The notes under the pieces: generated by a model | The model's input: only the letters and a program-made list of their open reading frames with translations | Databases searched by the model: none | Told to the model about the DNA's origin: nothing | Shown: piece after piece, positions 1 to 9,990 of the stretch | How positions within the stretch are numbered: position 1 is the first letter of the stretch | Layout of the letters: every line of letters starts with the position of its first letter | Translations under genes and position numbers: made by a program | NCBI GenBank assembly: GCA_944472155.2 | Contig: OX235274.1 | Span: 34,284,052 to 34,348,051, forward strand | Reading direction: 5' to 3' | Length of the DNA stretch: 64,000 nucleotides | Source of the DNA: Trichobilharzia szidati | Lineage: Eukaryota > Platyhelminthes > Trematoda > Strigeidida > Schistosomatidae

Positions 1-93
1 TGGAACCAAATAGAAAGAAAGGAATGCGGAGAACTGGGTGAAATAGTGATGTTTTGCTGAAGCCCTATGGTCTACTTGGAACTCAAGGGAATG
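1..93 (+). mobile_element. LINE family A (RTE-like) 3' end fragment
   Basis: The stretch matches the last bases of the LINE copy that ends near 3215: a 'gaagccctatg' motif, then 'acttggaac' and 'caagggaa', which is where that copy passes into its (AAT)n tail. Only the 3' terminus is inside the window; the rest would lie to the left. Confidence 0.6.
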
Positions 94-485
94 ACATTAA
101 CAATCTTTGACGTACAGGTGATTGTTTAACTTCACTTTGCCTTAAAACTGATATATTACAGTTGCTGATGACAGTTTAACTTTACTAGATAAACAAATTT
201 GTTATATATATTTGACTACTGTATTGTCTAAATGACAGATATTTTTTGAATTAAATGACATCTTTTAGAAACATTTTATACACAGTGTACAGGAAAAAAG
301 CCTCATATTACCAATTAAAAGAAAATTGACAGGGTTAGGCATAACGCCTAGATTAATTATGCTTTCTTGTCTTGAAATGAGTGCAAATTCCACCTAGGTA
401 TATGCTTTCATCATGTTGTATTAAATAAAGACTGTTAAACATGAGATACACACTGTTCACTTCTCTAGCTCTATACTGAAGATAA
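94..485. other. AT-rich sequence, nothing recognised
   Basis: No coding signal, repeat family or structured RNA was recognised here. Confidence 0.4.
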
Positions 486-830
486 TATGGCTGGTTGCTG
501 AGAAAGAATTGGCAAAGGTAAACCATGGTAGGCGGCCAGCTGATCAAGAACCTATTGTACAACAAATCTTCCGAAGAAACTGAAGAAGGATGAAAAATAG
601 ACTGAGAAGACTGTTTGGTAACGTGACGTGCAATGCAGGCCATCGTTTCAGTGGAAGTCGAGTGAAAAATGACGGGCTGTGTGCGTGTGTGTCCCAAAGT
701 GACATGGAGGAGACCGTACGAGTAGGTGATGAGAGACAATGGGAAATCCTGGGGCGGATGGATTGGGTAGCAGAGATCACGATAAAATGGAGATGTTGTA
801 ACTCTATTTTGTACTCGGGAAGAAAGGGAA
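486..830 (+). pseudogene. LINE family A RT C-terminal fragment, degraded
   Basis: Read with several frame changes, this stretch keeps the order of the family-A C-terminus: a QEPIVQQI-like motif, a region replacing WIGHTLRRP, a VTWRR-like motif (here MEET), and a WRC motif near the end. The same order is clearer at 2838-3216. The open frame at 590-844 is a by-product of this remnant, not a host gene. It belongs to the small 3'-truncated pieces typical of non-LTR elements. Confidence 0.55.
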
Positions 831-1030
831 AAAATATAAAATAGAGGTAGTGTCTTATAAAAATAATAATTGTTCTCCAGATGAATCCTGTTTCCCGAGG
901 GAACAGTAGATTTATTATTTTTTTTTTTGATTATAGCTTGAAACCACACATTATTTTTGGTACAAGTATGGAATTTTAAGCAAGTGATATCGGTAGCCCA
1001 AATTCTGCAGGTCGACCATAGATATCAGGT

Positions 1031-1106
1031 GTGCGTCGGCAGGGGATAGAACCCCGGACCATGTGCATGGTCGGCGAGAGTCCTAACCGCTGTGCCACCG
1101 ACGCAC
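1031..1106 (-). repeat. tRNA-like SINE-2 head, 76 nt
   Basis: On the minus strand the segment starts GTGCGTCGG and ends CCGACGCAC, a perfect 9-bp acceptor-like stem. It has an A-box-like GGTGGCACAGCGGTTAGG and a B-box-like GGGGTTCTATCCCC, which also forms the T arm. The anticodon-arm region is a hairpin of GACCA and TGGTC around a 6-base loop, so no normal 7-base anticodon loop forms. The same head, longer and with a SINE body, occurs at 25042-25112 (minus) and 28036 (plus). A tRNA-derived SINE head is more likely than a functional tRNA gene. Confidence 0.6.
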
Positions 1107-1109
1107 ACG

Positions 1110-2355
1110 CACTTATGAGGAGGAACGTTTTTACTGCAACTTCGATAATGTCGACTTTGCACAAATTTCAGTAAGTGGCATTATTGTTTCTCAAGTGACA
1201 ATGGGATATTTTCATAAGAAAGATTAGACTTTGGCGATAAGTAGCAGATGTCATCAGCTGATAGAAAAGTGAAACACTATTGTGTGTGCGTGTGTGTGAT
1301 TAATTTTATCTAATCTTCCTGTCACTTAGGCTCTTTTGTTTCAATTTCGACCACCATTCACTAAACCAGTCCAACAGTATATCAGATATGCTCACAAAAA
1401 AACCAAAGTACTCATAATAAAACAATTGTAATGTATAAATAAAACGACATCGGATGGCTTATTCTGATGTGATGAATACAAAGTTGGTAGATTCCATGAG
1501 TTCCAAGATTTGCATCTTTAGTCTCCGAGAATCGAGGTGTTTATTTCCTTTTCGTATTTGAAACAATAGAAGAGTCTGTATATATTTTTATTTTCTGCAA
1601 ATTAAGGCAACCTGATAAATTGGGAGTCGTATATTTCCTAGATCGGTGCTTATCTTGACTAAGATATTTGCCTATTCACGGTGTCAAAAATGTCATCGAA
1701 CACGCCATTCATTACATTAGCTATTGAACTTTGACAATGTCTAAATAAGGCGATGTTAGATAGAATAATGAGTGTGACTACTCTTTCTTTCTTTTCTGTC
1801 TCATCATAACAATGTCTAGAGAAAAAAACATTCATCTGACGTATTATTGATTATTCAGCTTCTGTCGCCAGTATATAGGGATTAAAATCACCCTACATTT
1901 ATTAACAATAATAGCTTTATTTTGAACAGTGTTTATTTGATGTACAGAATTTTCAGTGGAAACTATTGCATGATAGTTTCTCTCCGTCTAGGATCTCCAG
2001 GTAAAATAGTAAGTGAGATAATAAGTCGCGTGACGCACTGCTGTCTGACCTGAAGCGGAAATCTATCCCTTACGATATTTTCTCTCAACCTCCTCCGAGA
2101 AATGAACAACATTTAGTTGACAGTTGAATAATTGAAGACCGCAAGTAACTAGTTTTATCTGTTAGAGACAGTTGCAGTTTGTACTAAGAATCTCAGGGAT
2201 AGTCATCTTATGTATTGGGATACGTTGCCACCTGCAGTTACTCAGTTACGCAGTCAGACAAGTGTGCTTATTACCACCAATGATATTCCTAATTGTGGTG
2301 AACTGGATTATGCGTCAGACAGTGGAAAACGAGAAGACTGGGATATCCTGAACCA
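1110..2355. other. AT-rich sequence, nothing recognised
   Basis: A short GT-rich run lies near 1280-1297. No exon, LINE, PLE or SINE motif was recognised. Confidence 0.4.
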
Positions 2356-3236
2356 ACGTGAAGAGCCTAGAAGACCTGGATTTCGGGCGTGGATGATTTA
2401 TGTTTGATGTCACACGAAATCGAAGACTTACAAGCGAAAACCGACAAACTGGTCGAAGAAGCAGCAAAGACAGCACTCCAGGTGAACATATACAAGACGG
2501 AGGTTATGAAAATAACCAACCAACAACAACAACAGCAGCAGCAACATCCAGCGCCAATCACCATCAACGGGAGGGATTTGAAAGAGGTTACTTCATTCAC
2601 TTTCATCTAGGGAGCATTGTCTCAACTACAGGAGGAACGGACGAGGATGTCAAATCGAGAATCGGGAAGGCGAGAAACACATTCATCAACCTGAAACCAA
2701 TCTGGAAATCTTCCGCTGTCACTCAGCCTGCATCAACAACAAAGTGATTCGGATTTTCAATACAAACGTCAAGTCAGTCAGTTCTTCTATACGGATCAGA
2801 AACTTGGCGGGTCACAAAGAATATTTCCAACAGCCTGTTGCAGACCTTTATCAACAGCTGTCTTCGCTCTATACTCAAGATCAGATGGCCGGAAAGAATC
2901 ACCAACAAGAAACTATGGGAACAAACAAAACAAGAACCAGTCGCCCAACAAATATGCAGGAGAAAGTGGAGATGGATTGGACACTCGCTGAGGAGGCCGC
3001 TGGGTGACATCGTGCGTCAGGCCAATGCTCGAGTGGAACCCGAAAGGGAAGCGGCGAGTGGGACGTCCAAGGGTGACATGGAGGAGATCGTGTGAAGAGG
3101 AGTTGAAACAGTATGGATTAACATGGATGCAGGTGAAAAGTACAGCAGAAGACAGAAGCAAGTGGAGATGTGCAGTTGAAGCCCTATGTTCCACTAGGAA
3201 CCCAAGGGAACAATAATAATAATAAAAATAATAATA
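2356..3236 (+). mobile_element. LINE family A (RTE-like) 5'-truncated copy with RT C-terminus
   Basis: This is the 3' portion of a non-LTR retrotransposon reverse transcriptase. It starts at a disrupted RT motif (LDF..DDLCLMS, the F/YxDD palm box, broken by a one-base shift near 2388). It continues through a VNIYKTEVMKI motif, an eight-residue Gln run (2521-2544), INGRDLK, SIVSTTGGTDEDVKSRI, RIFNTNVKS, NSCLRSILKIRWPE and a final GRPRVTWRRSCEEE/WRCAVEALCSTR region ending at 3216. An (AAT)n-rich tail follows to about 3236. At least three frameshifts break the reading frame, so it is inactive. RTE-type (schistosome SR2-like) is my clade call from the C-terminal motifs; the family name is tentative. 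Confidence 0.8.
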
Positions 3237-3501
3237 ATAGAAACTTGCAAATCAGTAGGTTGTAAGCGTTTTAATTACTCTGTAGAGTAGAAAACACCAT
3301 TGGAGGTCAAAGCCTAATAGATGCAGCCAAACTGAACTGAGGGAGTATTTTGGTAGCTCATGTCTTAAACAGACTGCCAGGTTTGTTCAAACAAATAAAA
3401 TGAAAGGTCATTTTTCACTACGCGACGAAATAAATTAGGCCTTTATCAGATAAATACAACATTTTGCATAAAAATAAACTTAGAGGATAAAAATCACTTA
3501 C
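3237..3501. other. Non-coding interval, nothing recognised
   Basis: Sequence between the LINE tail and the left splice site of the Ser/Asp-rich exon. If that exon is internal, this is intron. Confidence 0.4.
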
Positions 3502-3780
3502 TGTGAAATATTATCGACGGTACCACATTAAAGCCTTGACCAGAAAAATCAGCCATTTGACTTGTTTTATCTGACTCTTCATCATCCTCTGAGTCACTTG
3601 AACTTGTGTCATCACTACCACTGCTGTCATCCTCGTCATCGTCATTATCATCATCCCCCTCAAAACTACTCGATCGACTAGTCCGCTCACTTTCAGTGAA
3701 ACTGACGGTTACTGCATTGCTGCTAGTAGTGCGTAGATCACTTTCTGTTAGACTGCTGCTTTGATTTGACCGTAAAATTT
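3502..3780 (-). CDS. Internal exon of a Ser/Asp/Glu-rich protein
   Basis: On the minus strand an acceptor (TAAATAG before 3780) and a strong donor (GTAAGT after 3502) bound a 279-bp open exon. The peptide is low-complexity and acidic: a Ser/Thr-rich start (SSSLTESDLRTTSS), a run of Asp with DDDNDDDEDDSSG, then SSDSEDDEESDK and a less biased end (MADFSGQGFNVVPS). Phase joins exactly to the exon at 3852-4034: a single base from upstream plus AA gives Glu. The exon ends in phase 1, so another exon should lie further left, beyond what I can see. I do not recognise the protein; the composition suits a nuclear, phosphorylated or chromatin-associated protein, but that is inference. Confidence 0.6.
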
Positions 3781-3851
3781 CTATTTATATACACGCATTT
3801 GTTGATTTAAAAAAGGCATATATATATATATACATATATAGAATATCTCAC

Positions 3852-4034
3852 CACTTGAACTATCACCCACTTGTCTTGAAGTTGGTATAGTTGTCTGTTC
3901 TGGACTTTCTGTTTTTCCATCAGTTGTTGAATCGCTTTTATCTTTCTTTTCATCAACTGACACATCGGAATTGAAACTATTCGATTCCATCTGTTCCGGA
4001 CTACTCATACTTTTTTTCTCTCTCAACAATAATC
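3852..4034 (-). CDS. Exon of the same Ser/Asp/Glu-rich protein
   Basis: The minus-strand reading contains MSSPEQMESNSF, then SVDEKKDKSDSTTDGK and TSRQVGDSS, all Ser/Asp/Lys rich. The left boundary is a GTGAG donor after 3852. The right boundary is an AG acceptor: GTAG at 4035-4038 gives 4034, and CAAG gives 4037. Both leave a two-base start that needs one base from upstream. The TIA-1-like exon ending at 26295 supplies two bases, so it cannot be spliced directly to either acceptor. An ATG in frame near 4008 could also make this the first coding exon of a separate gene. AT-rich microsatellite (TATATA) sits just inside the intron at 3820-3840. Confidence 0.5.
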
Positions 4035-4039
4035 CTACT

Positions 4040-5085
4040 TGTGATAAAAAGCAAAATATATTTTCAGTTCAAATGAACACAGATGCAGAGTTATTGTCAG
4101 TTATTTGACTGGCTTATTGCTTTGTTTTTTAAACAATCAATAATATTTAATCAGTTATTACCTCAAGGTGACATCAAATGACCTTTGTCACCTAAATATT
4201 GGTGATGAGATTTACACCAGCTTACTAAGGTGTAGATGTTTTGTTTTTGAGATAACACTTATGCTTTTTACCTTCATTTGAAAGCAACTTGACACACTGA
4301 CAATTGAAATAAATTAAATCCAGTGTTGTGGTCTGAATCCAGGAAACCAGGTTGCTCACAGTCACAAAATCTCCCGATTAAAGACAGCAAAAAGACAGTT
4401 GTTTCCGATAAATCTATGACACTATTTTACGACAATAACATATCAAATAGTAAAAATTACCTTAATAATCCCTCTAGGTAGTTGCTATACAAATCCCATT
4501 CATTCCCAATTAAAAATTAGGTGCTAAACAACTAAATTGCATAACCTAAATCAATCATATGAAGTACGTGAGAGCCAAGAAGAATATTCCCAACAAGGTG
4601 GGATGAAAATTCTGTCAGGAAGAATAACACACCAAACAATTCCCAAATAGAATGCAAAGTTAGAATGATCTTGACACAGTCAAACAAAACCGTAGTCGTA
4701 AAACGAACAGATTACCAATATCATCACACAACCAGGAACAAAGACAAAAGAATAAGGATTAAGTCAATAGATCATGTACAAACGTCAGTACAATGTTTTA
4801 CAGTCTATGATAAAAATGAATAATAATTACAAAGTTTGTTGTAACATACAAGTGAACATCAGTATTGTAATGAGATTGTCCAGGAGAGATTTTTCAAACA
4901 ATTATTCTGTTACAGCAGTGTTGAAAGATTTGTTTTTAGCTAATAGAAGTTATAGAAAAGCTGGAAGGACTCAGGTTAGTCTCTGGCAGCGAGACTTCTT
5001 ATCCTACTTACATGATACCTGAAACAGAAGAAAATGATATCTGAGCTGTTTTCTTTACTATTAGAAATCTATCTTCTCCTGAAGG
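4040..5085. other. AT-rich sequence, nothing recognised
   Basis: No motif of the LINE, PLE or SINE families present elsewhere was recognised. Possibly intron. Confidence 0.35.
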
Positions 5086-5640
5086 AATGATCTGTAGAAT
5101 GCTGTCGACCCCACGAGAAGTAGAAGTTGGTTTACACCCTACTGACGCTCTCATAAACTATGTCTAGCCGACAGTGAGCCTGATAAAGGTCAAAGGTTGG
5201 ATGTCAGGCTAAAAACCTCACTACTCGCTAACTATCAAAGTGCATGTGTACTGCTTACTCCGTCTTCCTTTATGGCTATGAGACATGTCTATTGAAAGTA
5301 GAAGATATGAAAAGCCCCGATAACTGTCTTTAATCATACGTGTCGGAGTTCTATCTCCTGTGTTAGATCGCATAACAGGGTGAGTAATATTTAGGTTAGG
5401 CTTCCATCGAGTGTTAGGTAGGCAGGGGAAATCAATCAACGAAGTTGTGAAGGTACATCGATTGAAATGGTTAGGACATGTTTTACTCATTTTTGACCAT
5501 TGCCTTCCTCACTGCGAAATGTTAGCTGACATAGGATGGATCAGGTCGGTGATCAAACCAAAACATGGCCTCATCAGTCAATTAAATCCACAACACTTCG
5601 TTTAAGCCACTTAGGGAGGTGTAGACTTCCTGGTTGGAGT
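5086..5640 (+). pseudogene. LINE family B RT C-terminal remnant
   Basis: The reading contains GRQGKSINEVVKVHRLKWLGHVLL followed by a basic and Cys-poor tail, the C-terminal segment of a second LINE family. The better copy at 22440-23640 has the equivalent REINERGCEA / RLRWLGHVL region, and the nucleotide match continues into 'gtgtagacttcctggttgg' at both loci. Stops and frameshifts interrupt the frame throughout. The open frame 5411-5605 is the longest surviving piece. Confidence 0.6.
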
Positions 5641-6000
5641 CCACTGTGTATGACTCTTACTGATAGAGTTGTCATCCCATCTTGTTGGGAATATTCCCCT
5701 TGATTCTAAAGTTCTTCTTACAGTTAATTTCTGGTATAGTACTTAATTTGTACTCGAGAAACTATTGGGCCTAATTAACTTCCTGATGAGATTGCTGAAG
5801 TAATTTTGCGTTTTTGATTTGTTATTATCGGTAAATAGTACCTCAGATTTTATTGGAAAAAAGTGTCTTTTTACCGTCTTTTTGTGGCATTTTGTGACTG
5901 TAACTCACTGAAGTTTTGGTCAGCTAGCTATACAGTAGAACGCAAAGATTAGTTTCTAGCGTTTAGAGTACAACAAGTTGGTTCCTGTCTTTACAGTTCT
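5641..6000 (+). repeat. LTR-like dispersed repeat (R4), copy 1
   Basis: This block recurs at 36995-38260 (interrupted), 47620-47900 and 58460-59050, always on the plus strand. Shared landmarks are a 'gttgtcatcccatcttgttgg' type motif near the start, a 'tagctgcctaa..ttgaggtaatttt' type motif in the middle, and 'gtacagtagaacacaaagattg' near the end. Because a gag-like remnant follows here and a second partial copy lies at about 6315-6390, I read it as the LTR of a decayed LTR retrotransposon. No terminal TG/CA or primer-binding site was confirmed. Confidence 0.5.
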
Positions 6001-6017
6001 CGACATAACGAAGCAGT

Positions 6018-6310
6018 ATGCCTGGCAACCGTACAAGAAGAAGATGGCTACGAAAACTAGGGTGAAGAAGGAGAATACAGCGCTCTCACATGTACCTCCA
6101 GAAATACGGCGAGTCTCTCCTGATTCATTTTCATGCCATTGTCTTTCCTCTGAGTTTATTTAGTGATCATGTTAAGCCTAACTCTAGAGTAACCTTAGAT
6201 AAGTTTAGGCCACGAACAGGAATTAGAATTACGTGAGTTTCAGGCTAGACAGCTGGCAGAAATGCAACGCTTAGAAAGAGAACTCGACTTGGTATCACTA
6301 TAGGATTATT
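6018..6310 (+). pseudogene. gag-like remnant of an LTR retrotransposon
   Basis: An ATG at 6018 opens a very basic peptide (MPGNRTRRRWLRKLG) that stops after a few residues. In shifted frames follow a Pro/Ser segment and, near 6205-6300, a charged helical stretch QELELREFQARQLAEMQRLE. Such Glu/Arg-rich coiled segments are usual near the start of BEL/Pao-type Gag proteins. Its place between two partial copies of repeat R4 supports a gag reading, but no zinc knuckle or protease remains. Confidence 0.35.
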
Positions 6311-6314
6311 TACT

Positions 6315-6392
6315 GGTGCGGTTTCACTTCCACGCAAAGATTGATTTCCTACATTCATAGCATAAAACATGGATTTTAGTCGCTTCATATGT
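6315..6392 (+). repeat. Partial second copy of repeat R4 (possible 3' LTR end)
   Basis: The stretch with 'cgcaaagattgatttcct', followed by a 'tttagtcgcttcat' motif, repeats the 3' part of the R4 block as seen at about 47815-47890. Confidence 0.4.
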
Positions 6393-7048
6393 CATAACTA
6401 AAAGATCACTGTTCTGAATCATACGACAACCGAATCTTCCATTACAACTGTCTTTATTCAGTTACGTAAGACAAAATCAATCTAGGAACTGAGAGCTCTT
6501 TCATTATATACTTACAAAACTTTGAATAGTGTACTAGTTAGAGAGAGATCTACTATGTTTTCTAAATTCACCTTAGTGTTACATAATAATAGATTATGCT
6601 ATCCAAGTGGTAGTGTTCTGTCAAAATTATACTTTATAATTTCCGGTTGTTCAGTTTCAATGATTGATTAAACTCCTGTATGCATTTAACCTATGAAATT
6701 TCTCTTTTTAAACACTGTCTACAGTCCTTGGGCTTTGCTTCCCATCTTCGTAAAATATTGTAATAAACTCCCTTTGTCCAAAAACTAGTTAAACAGTAAT
6801 ATATATATTTTGAGTTTGACATCATACAGCAAGCAAAAGTACCTGAAATAACAAATTGTCTGTCTAAAATCAGTGCAAAAAAAGATGCATTCTTACCAAA
6901 TATAGTTGATGACAGAGAAAAGTAACTCATCAATAATTAATGTATCAGTGCTAGTTTTTAAAACACACCTGTGTACACCACAGTGAGAAGGAAAATATTA
7001 CGCATATTTAACAAAAAAGAAAAACTATTTTCAAGAGTAGGAATTTGA
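6393..7048. other. AT-rich sequence, nothing recognised
   Basis: No coding or repeat signal was recognised apart from a short (TA)n run near 6800. Confidence 0.4.
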
Positions 7049-7228
7049 TACAAGTTTCAAGTTGGATTACGGATTGATATCAATTTAGAAAACCGCTGAA
7101 AACCGATTGGGTGTACTGGATGGCTGTTTCGTCCTAGTTTGGGATTCTTCATCAGTACGCACCCACCGGGGTTCGAACCCAGGACCTTCTGGTTACAAGG
7201 TGAGCTCGCATACCATTAAGCCACCGGA
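7049..7228 (-). mobile_element. Hammerhead SINE-1, minus copy of a head-to-head pair
   Basis: Read on the minus strand this holds A box (GTGGCTTAATGGTA type, 7208-7224), B box (GGTTCGAACCC, 7170-7180), hammerhead core (7111-7160) and a diverged 3' tail. It abuts the plus-strand copy beginning near 7229, forming a palindrome with both tails outward. The A and B boxes are those of an internal Pol III promoter, so the family is a tRNA-derived SINE of the Sm-alpha kind. Confidence 0.75.
7111..7160 (-). ncRNA. Hammerhead ribozyme-like motif (SINE-1)
   Basis: On the minus strand: GTACTGATGAAGA, stem II ATCC/GGAC around CAAACTA, then GAAA and CAGCCATCCAGTAC. The family core CTGAAGA is altered at its first base to ATGAAGA, but CTGATGA is present three bases earlier and gives an alternative register. 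Stem I arms GTACT/AGTAC remain. Probably weak or inactive. Confidence 0.6.
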
Positions 7229-7400
7229 ACCCAGGACTCGCCTTGTAACCAGGAGGTCCTGGGTTCAAATCCCGTTGGTGCGTACTGCTGCTGTCCAGTA
7301 CTCTTAGGTGGTTTTTCAAAGGTTCTCTAACCAATGTCAGCTCATGATGAAATCCTGTAACCAATCAACCGAATCCCTACAAACTAATACTTGAATAAAT
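7229..7400 (+). mobile_element. Hammerhead SINE-1, plus copy lacking the ribozyme core
   Basis: The copy has the tRNA-like part with GCCTTGTAACCAGGAGGTCC, a B box (GGGTTCAAATCCC) and the usual 3' tail ('gtcagctcatgatgaaat', 'gtaaccaatc'). Between GTACTGCTG and CTGTCCAGTAC the whole catalytic core, about 27 bases in other copies, is missing, leaving only the two stem I arms. Confidence 0.75.
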
Positions 7401-7715
7401 CTGAGAGAGAGTGAACAAATCAAAGAGAAAAAGGGTAGGTAAGGCAGCTAAAGGAAGAACTTTTCTCTGATAGCTTATGAAAAGCATGTTGAATTCATTT
7501 TTACTGTGTGAAGCAGCAGGCAAAATGCGAATAAAGTCGCATTAGAAATCGTTCAGACTCTAGGTTGATTGATTTAGATGGAATGAAAAGAGACTAAATG
7601 GCATTGAAATAGAGGAAAATTAAAAACAATGAATGGTAAGATTTGATATAACTACTCTTTATACTGATTAAACAATCAATATATAGACTTTGAAGCAGTT
7701 AAAAATGGGGAGGCT
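7401..7715. other. AT-rich sequence, nothing recognised
   Basis: No coding or repeat signal was recognised. Confidence 0.4.
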
Positions 7716-7872
7716 GTAGATCCCTGACTTACTCATAGGAAAAAGCTACCCAATTAAGGAAGTTACTAAAGGAATTCATTTCTACCTCACGTCTACCATC
7801 TTTAAATTCTAGGGCGAAATATGTAAATAAACAGAAGGTGTAGCAATGGGATCACCAATATCCCAAATAAAG
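7716..7872 (+). pseudogene. PLE reverse-transcriptase fragment
   Basis: In frame-shifted reading the stretch encodes a piece resembling YKQTEGVAMGSPIS, the conserved PLE palm motif (GVAMGSP). It stops abruptly where the SINE-2 copy starts. Confidence 0.55.
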
Positions 7873-7879
7873 AAAAAGA

Positions 7880-8112
7880 GTGCGTCAGTGGTATAATAGC
7901 CACCAGACACGGAGGTGGTTCATGGTTTGATTCCTGGCCGATGAATGCATCCCTTTACCTTGCTGGTTAGCTGATAATAAGCTCAACAAAGATAGAAGTT
8001 TGAGTACGAGACTCACAACTACATCCCATAGAAAGACGCCACTGCTACTGGAACTTAATGGCTAAAATCCTGAAGCCCTATTTTCCACTCGGGACGCTAA
8101 TAATAATATACA
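7880..8112 (+). mobile_element. SINE-2 copy, diverged
   Basis: A tRNA-like head (GTGCGTCAGTGGTATAATAG, then 'ggtttgattcc' as B box) leads into the family body ('gccactgctactggaactt') and ends in 'gaagccctattttccactcgg' followed by an (AAT)n run. This order matches the copies at 28036 and 59168. The end motif is shared with the 3' terminus of LINE family A. Confidence 0.6.
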
Positions 8113-8765
8113 TGGATATTTTTAATTTTCGATTTCAGGTTTCCTTTAAATAGTGATGTGGCTTCGTATACCTCGTATTACTAGAAATCATAATTCAAGG
8201 GACGTTGGATGCCGTCCCACTAGCTGATTGTTCAACAGGCTTGCCTCATAACAGTGTAGTCAGAGTGTACAAAAATAATCTGTGAGATCACTTTCGATGT
8301 CCTGGTGTTGATTTTATTATGTAGTTCACAAACTTGATGTTGCCTTTATTCCTTTTTTTAAGATTTTGCTTCACCTTACATTATCAGACCCTGAAATTTT
8401 ATTGTTTCAGAGAAAAAACTACAAATTCAGTAAGGTTTAGCAGCCCCTTTCATTGCTGTAGTCAACTGCGTAGTGTGTATTAAGTTTTAGAAACGATATT
8501 CCCCTCCCGTTTTAACTATCTTTTGACTTTGTTTTTTCATTGTGATTACAATCTTAGCTAATTCAATTAATCTGTTCTTCCTAGTGATCATTATTTTACA
8601 AATTTCCTGATCATGTTGCCAACTCCTACGAATGAGCTGGTCTTGAATTCCGTAACTATTTTCATCCATCCTTCAAAACTAATTTATTTTGTTGCTAACA
8701 CCTACTAGCTAATTATTTTGATGGTTTTTAATCTCTTATTTTCACCTCTGTAAGTCTAAAACTGA
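8113..8765. other. AT-rich sequence, nothing recognised
   Basis: No recognised motif. Confidence 0.4.
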
Positions 8766-9990
8766 GGATTCTCATAGACTAAAATAACAACATGATTGGT
8801 GTTCCATATTAGATAAGTTTATTTTAAATATCACACAGTGATGATGCAGGATTATCAAGCGGATGACAAGGTTTCGAGCATAAATTATTGCTTGTAATCA
8901 CATCAATTTAGTCACATGGTTTCACAATTTGTTTTACATTTATTTTCTCTCTTTCTGTCTCTTCAACTTCCCTTTGTTGTTTGTTGCCACTTTCCATATC
9001 TCCGGTATAGGCGTTGCGTCATTCTGATTGCATGTGTGCGGTAATTAATCTCTGTGTCACTCCATCTGACTACATTACCTTTTAATACTCTCACACTCTC
9101 CCTTCCACCCTATTTTGTGATTACATGCAAGTGAATGCAGTGCACTAGCTGAGCTTTTTTCTACGTTATTTAACTTAGCAGGGTCAATTATTCTAGGTCT
9201 AGCTAGCTAAATTTTTATGTTCCAATAATCTAGTTGACCCTGATCTACTTGTTTGACCTATGTAATTGACCTCACTCACACATTAAATGGTATTTGGTAA
9301 ATTATATTATTTTTCTCAGTTGGATCTATTGGGTCCTTAAACCGACAAAGTTTATCTCTAAGACAGTTGGTTGGTTGGTTGGTTGGTTTTAATGCCAACT
9401 TAATTCTGGTCTCATTAAGAATCCTACATAGGGTCCCTGATGTTCCTTCTTGATATATGGCAGTACTACAAAGACTTGGAATTCTATATTATTCATTACT
9501 AATCTCACTTTTCCTATGGTGCTTCATACATTTCTGAATAAATTCTGTTGGGTAGTGTGTTATTCACTAGTAATACTTCTTTTGTTTGTTGGATTTTATT
9601 TTATGTATCTTCTGGCCTACTGGTTACGTTCTTGGCCCGACTATACAAACATTTAACTAAATCCATCATTACTCATTCTGGATGGGATAAATTAAAGTCT
9701 AGGTATTTATTAGAGTGTGTCAGTTCCCTATAAATGCTAGCATCCAACCATCCACCATCTTGTTTTCGTTTAATTCTACAGTCTAGTCTAGCATGGCCAA
9801 CTCACCTTATTCGTTTTCTAACTCAGAAGTGAATTGGATTCCGTCTACTATTGAGTTTATATGTGTGAGGAATTGAGGGATATGTTGAGATTTGAAAACA
9901 GTGAATGTGTCATCCAAATATCTCCAGCATAAACTAGGAGCAGGATTAAACATGACTGATGTAATTTCTATGTAAAAAGCCACATATTAT
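8766..9990 (-). mobile_element. Penelope-like element, 5'-truncated, degraded
   Basis: On the minus strand the order is: palm motif CWRYLDDTFTVF (about 9930), a LAMLDCRIKR motif (about 9800), an LVKCL..RAKNVTS region, a SGTLCRILNETRIKLALKPTN segment (about 9420), DPIDPTE, then a short YIGQTSRSGS piece of the GIY-YIG nuclease (about 9250). The end near 8770-8900 matches the terminal repeat of the PLEs at 41330 and 57392. Stops and shifts are frequent. A (TTGG)5 microsatellite at 9367-9386 has expanded inside the coding region. Confidence 0.7.

Noticed and set aside
353..949. A 198-codon minus-strand open frame
   Set aside because: It overlaps the degraded LINE fragment at 486-830, has no domain, ends in low-complexity Lys/Asn and lacks splice or codon support.
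1031..1106. tRNA-Cys gene (GCA in the loop)
   Set aside because: The sequence ATGCACA could be read as an anticodon loop, but the flanking five bases do not pair in that register; the pairing arm is GACCA/TGGTC with a six-base loop.
3600..3660. Acidic run read as a simple microsatellite
   Set aside because: The run is an irregular mixture of GAT/GAC/GAA codons inside an exon with matching splice phases, so coding is the better explanation.
7161..7265. Functional tRNA genes at the SINE-1 heads
   Set aside because: A and B boxes are present, but no consistent cloverleaf with a 7-base anticodon loop and acceptor stem can be drawn, and each is followed by the ribozyme body.
7152..7364. Open frame across the inverted SINE pair
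   Set aside because: It is an artefact of the palindrome; similar frames occur in other SINE-1 copies on either strand.
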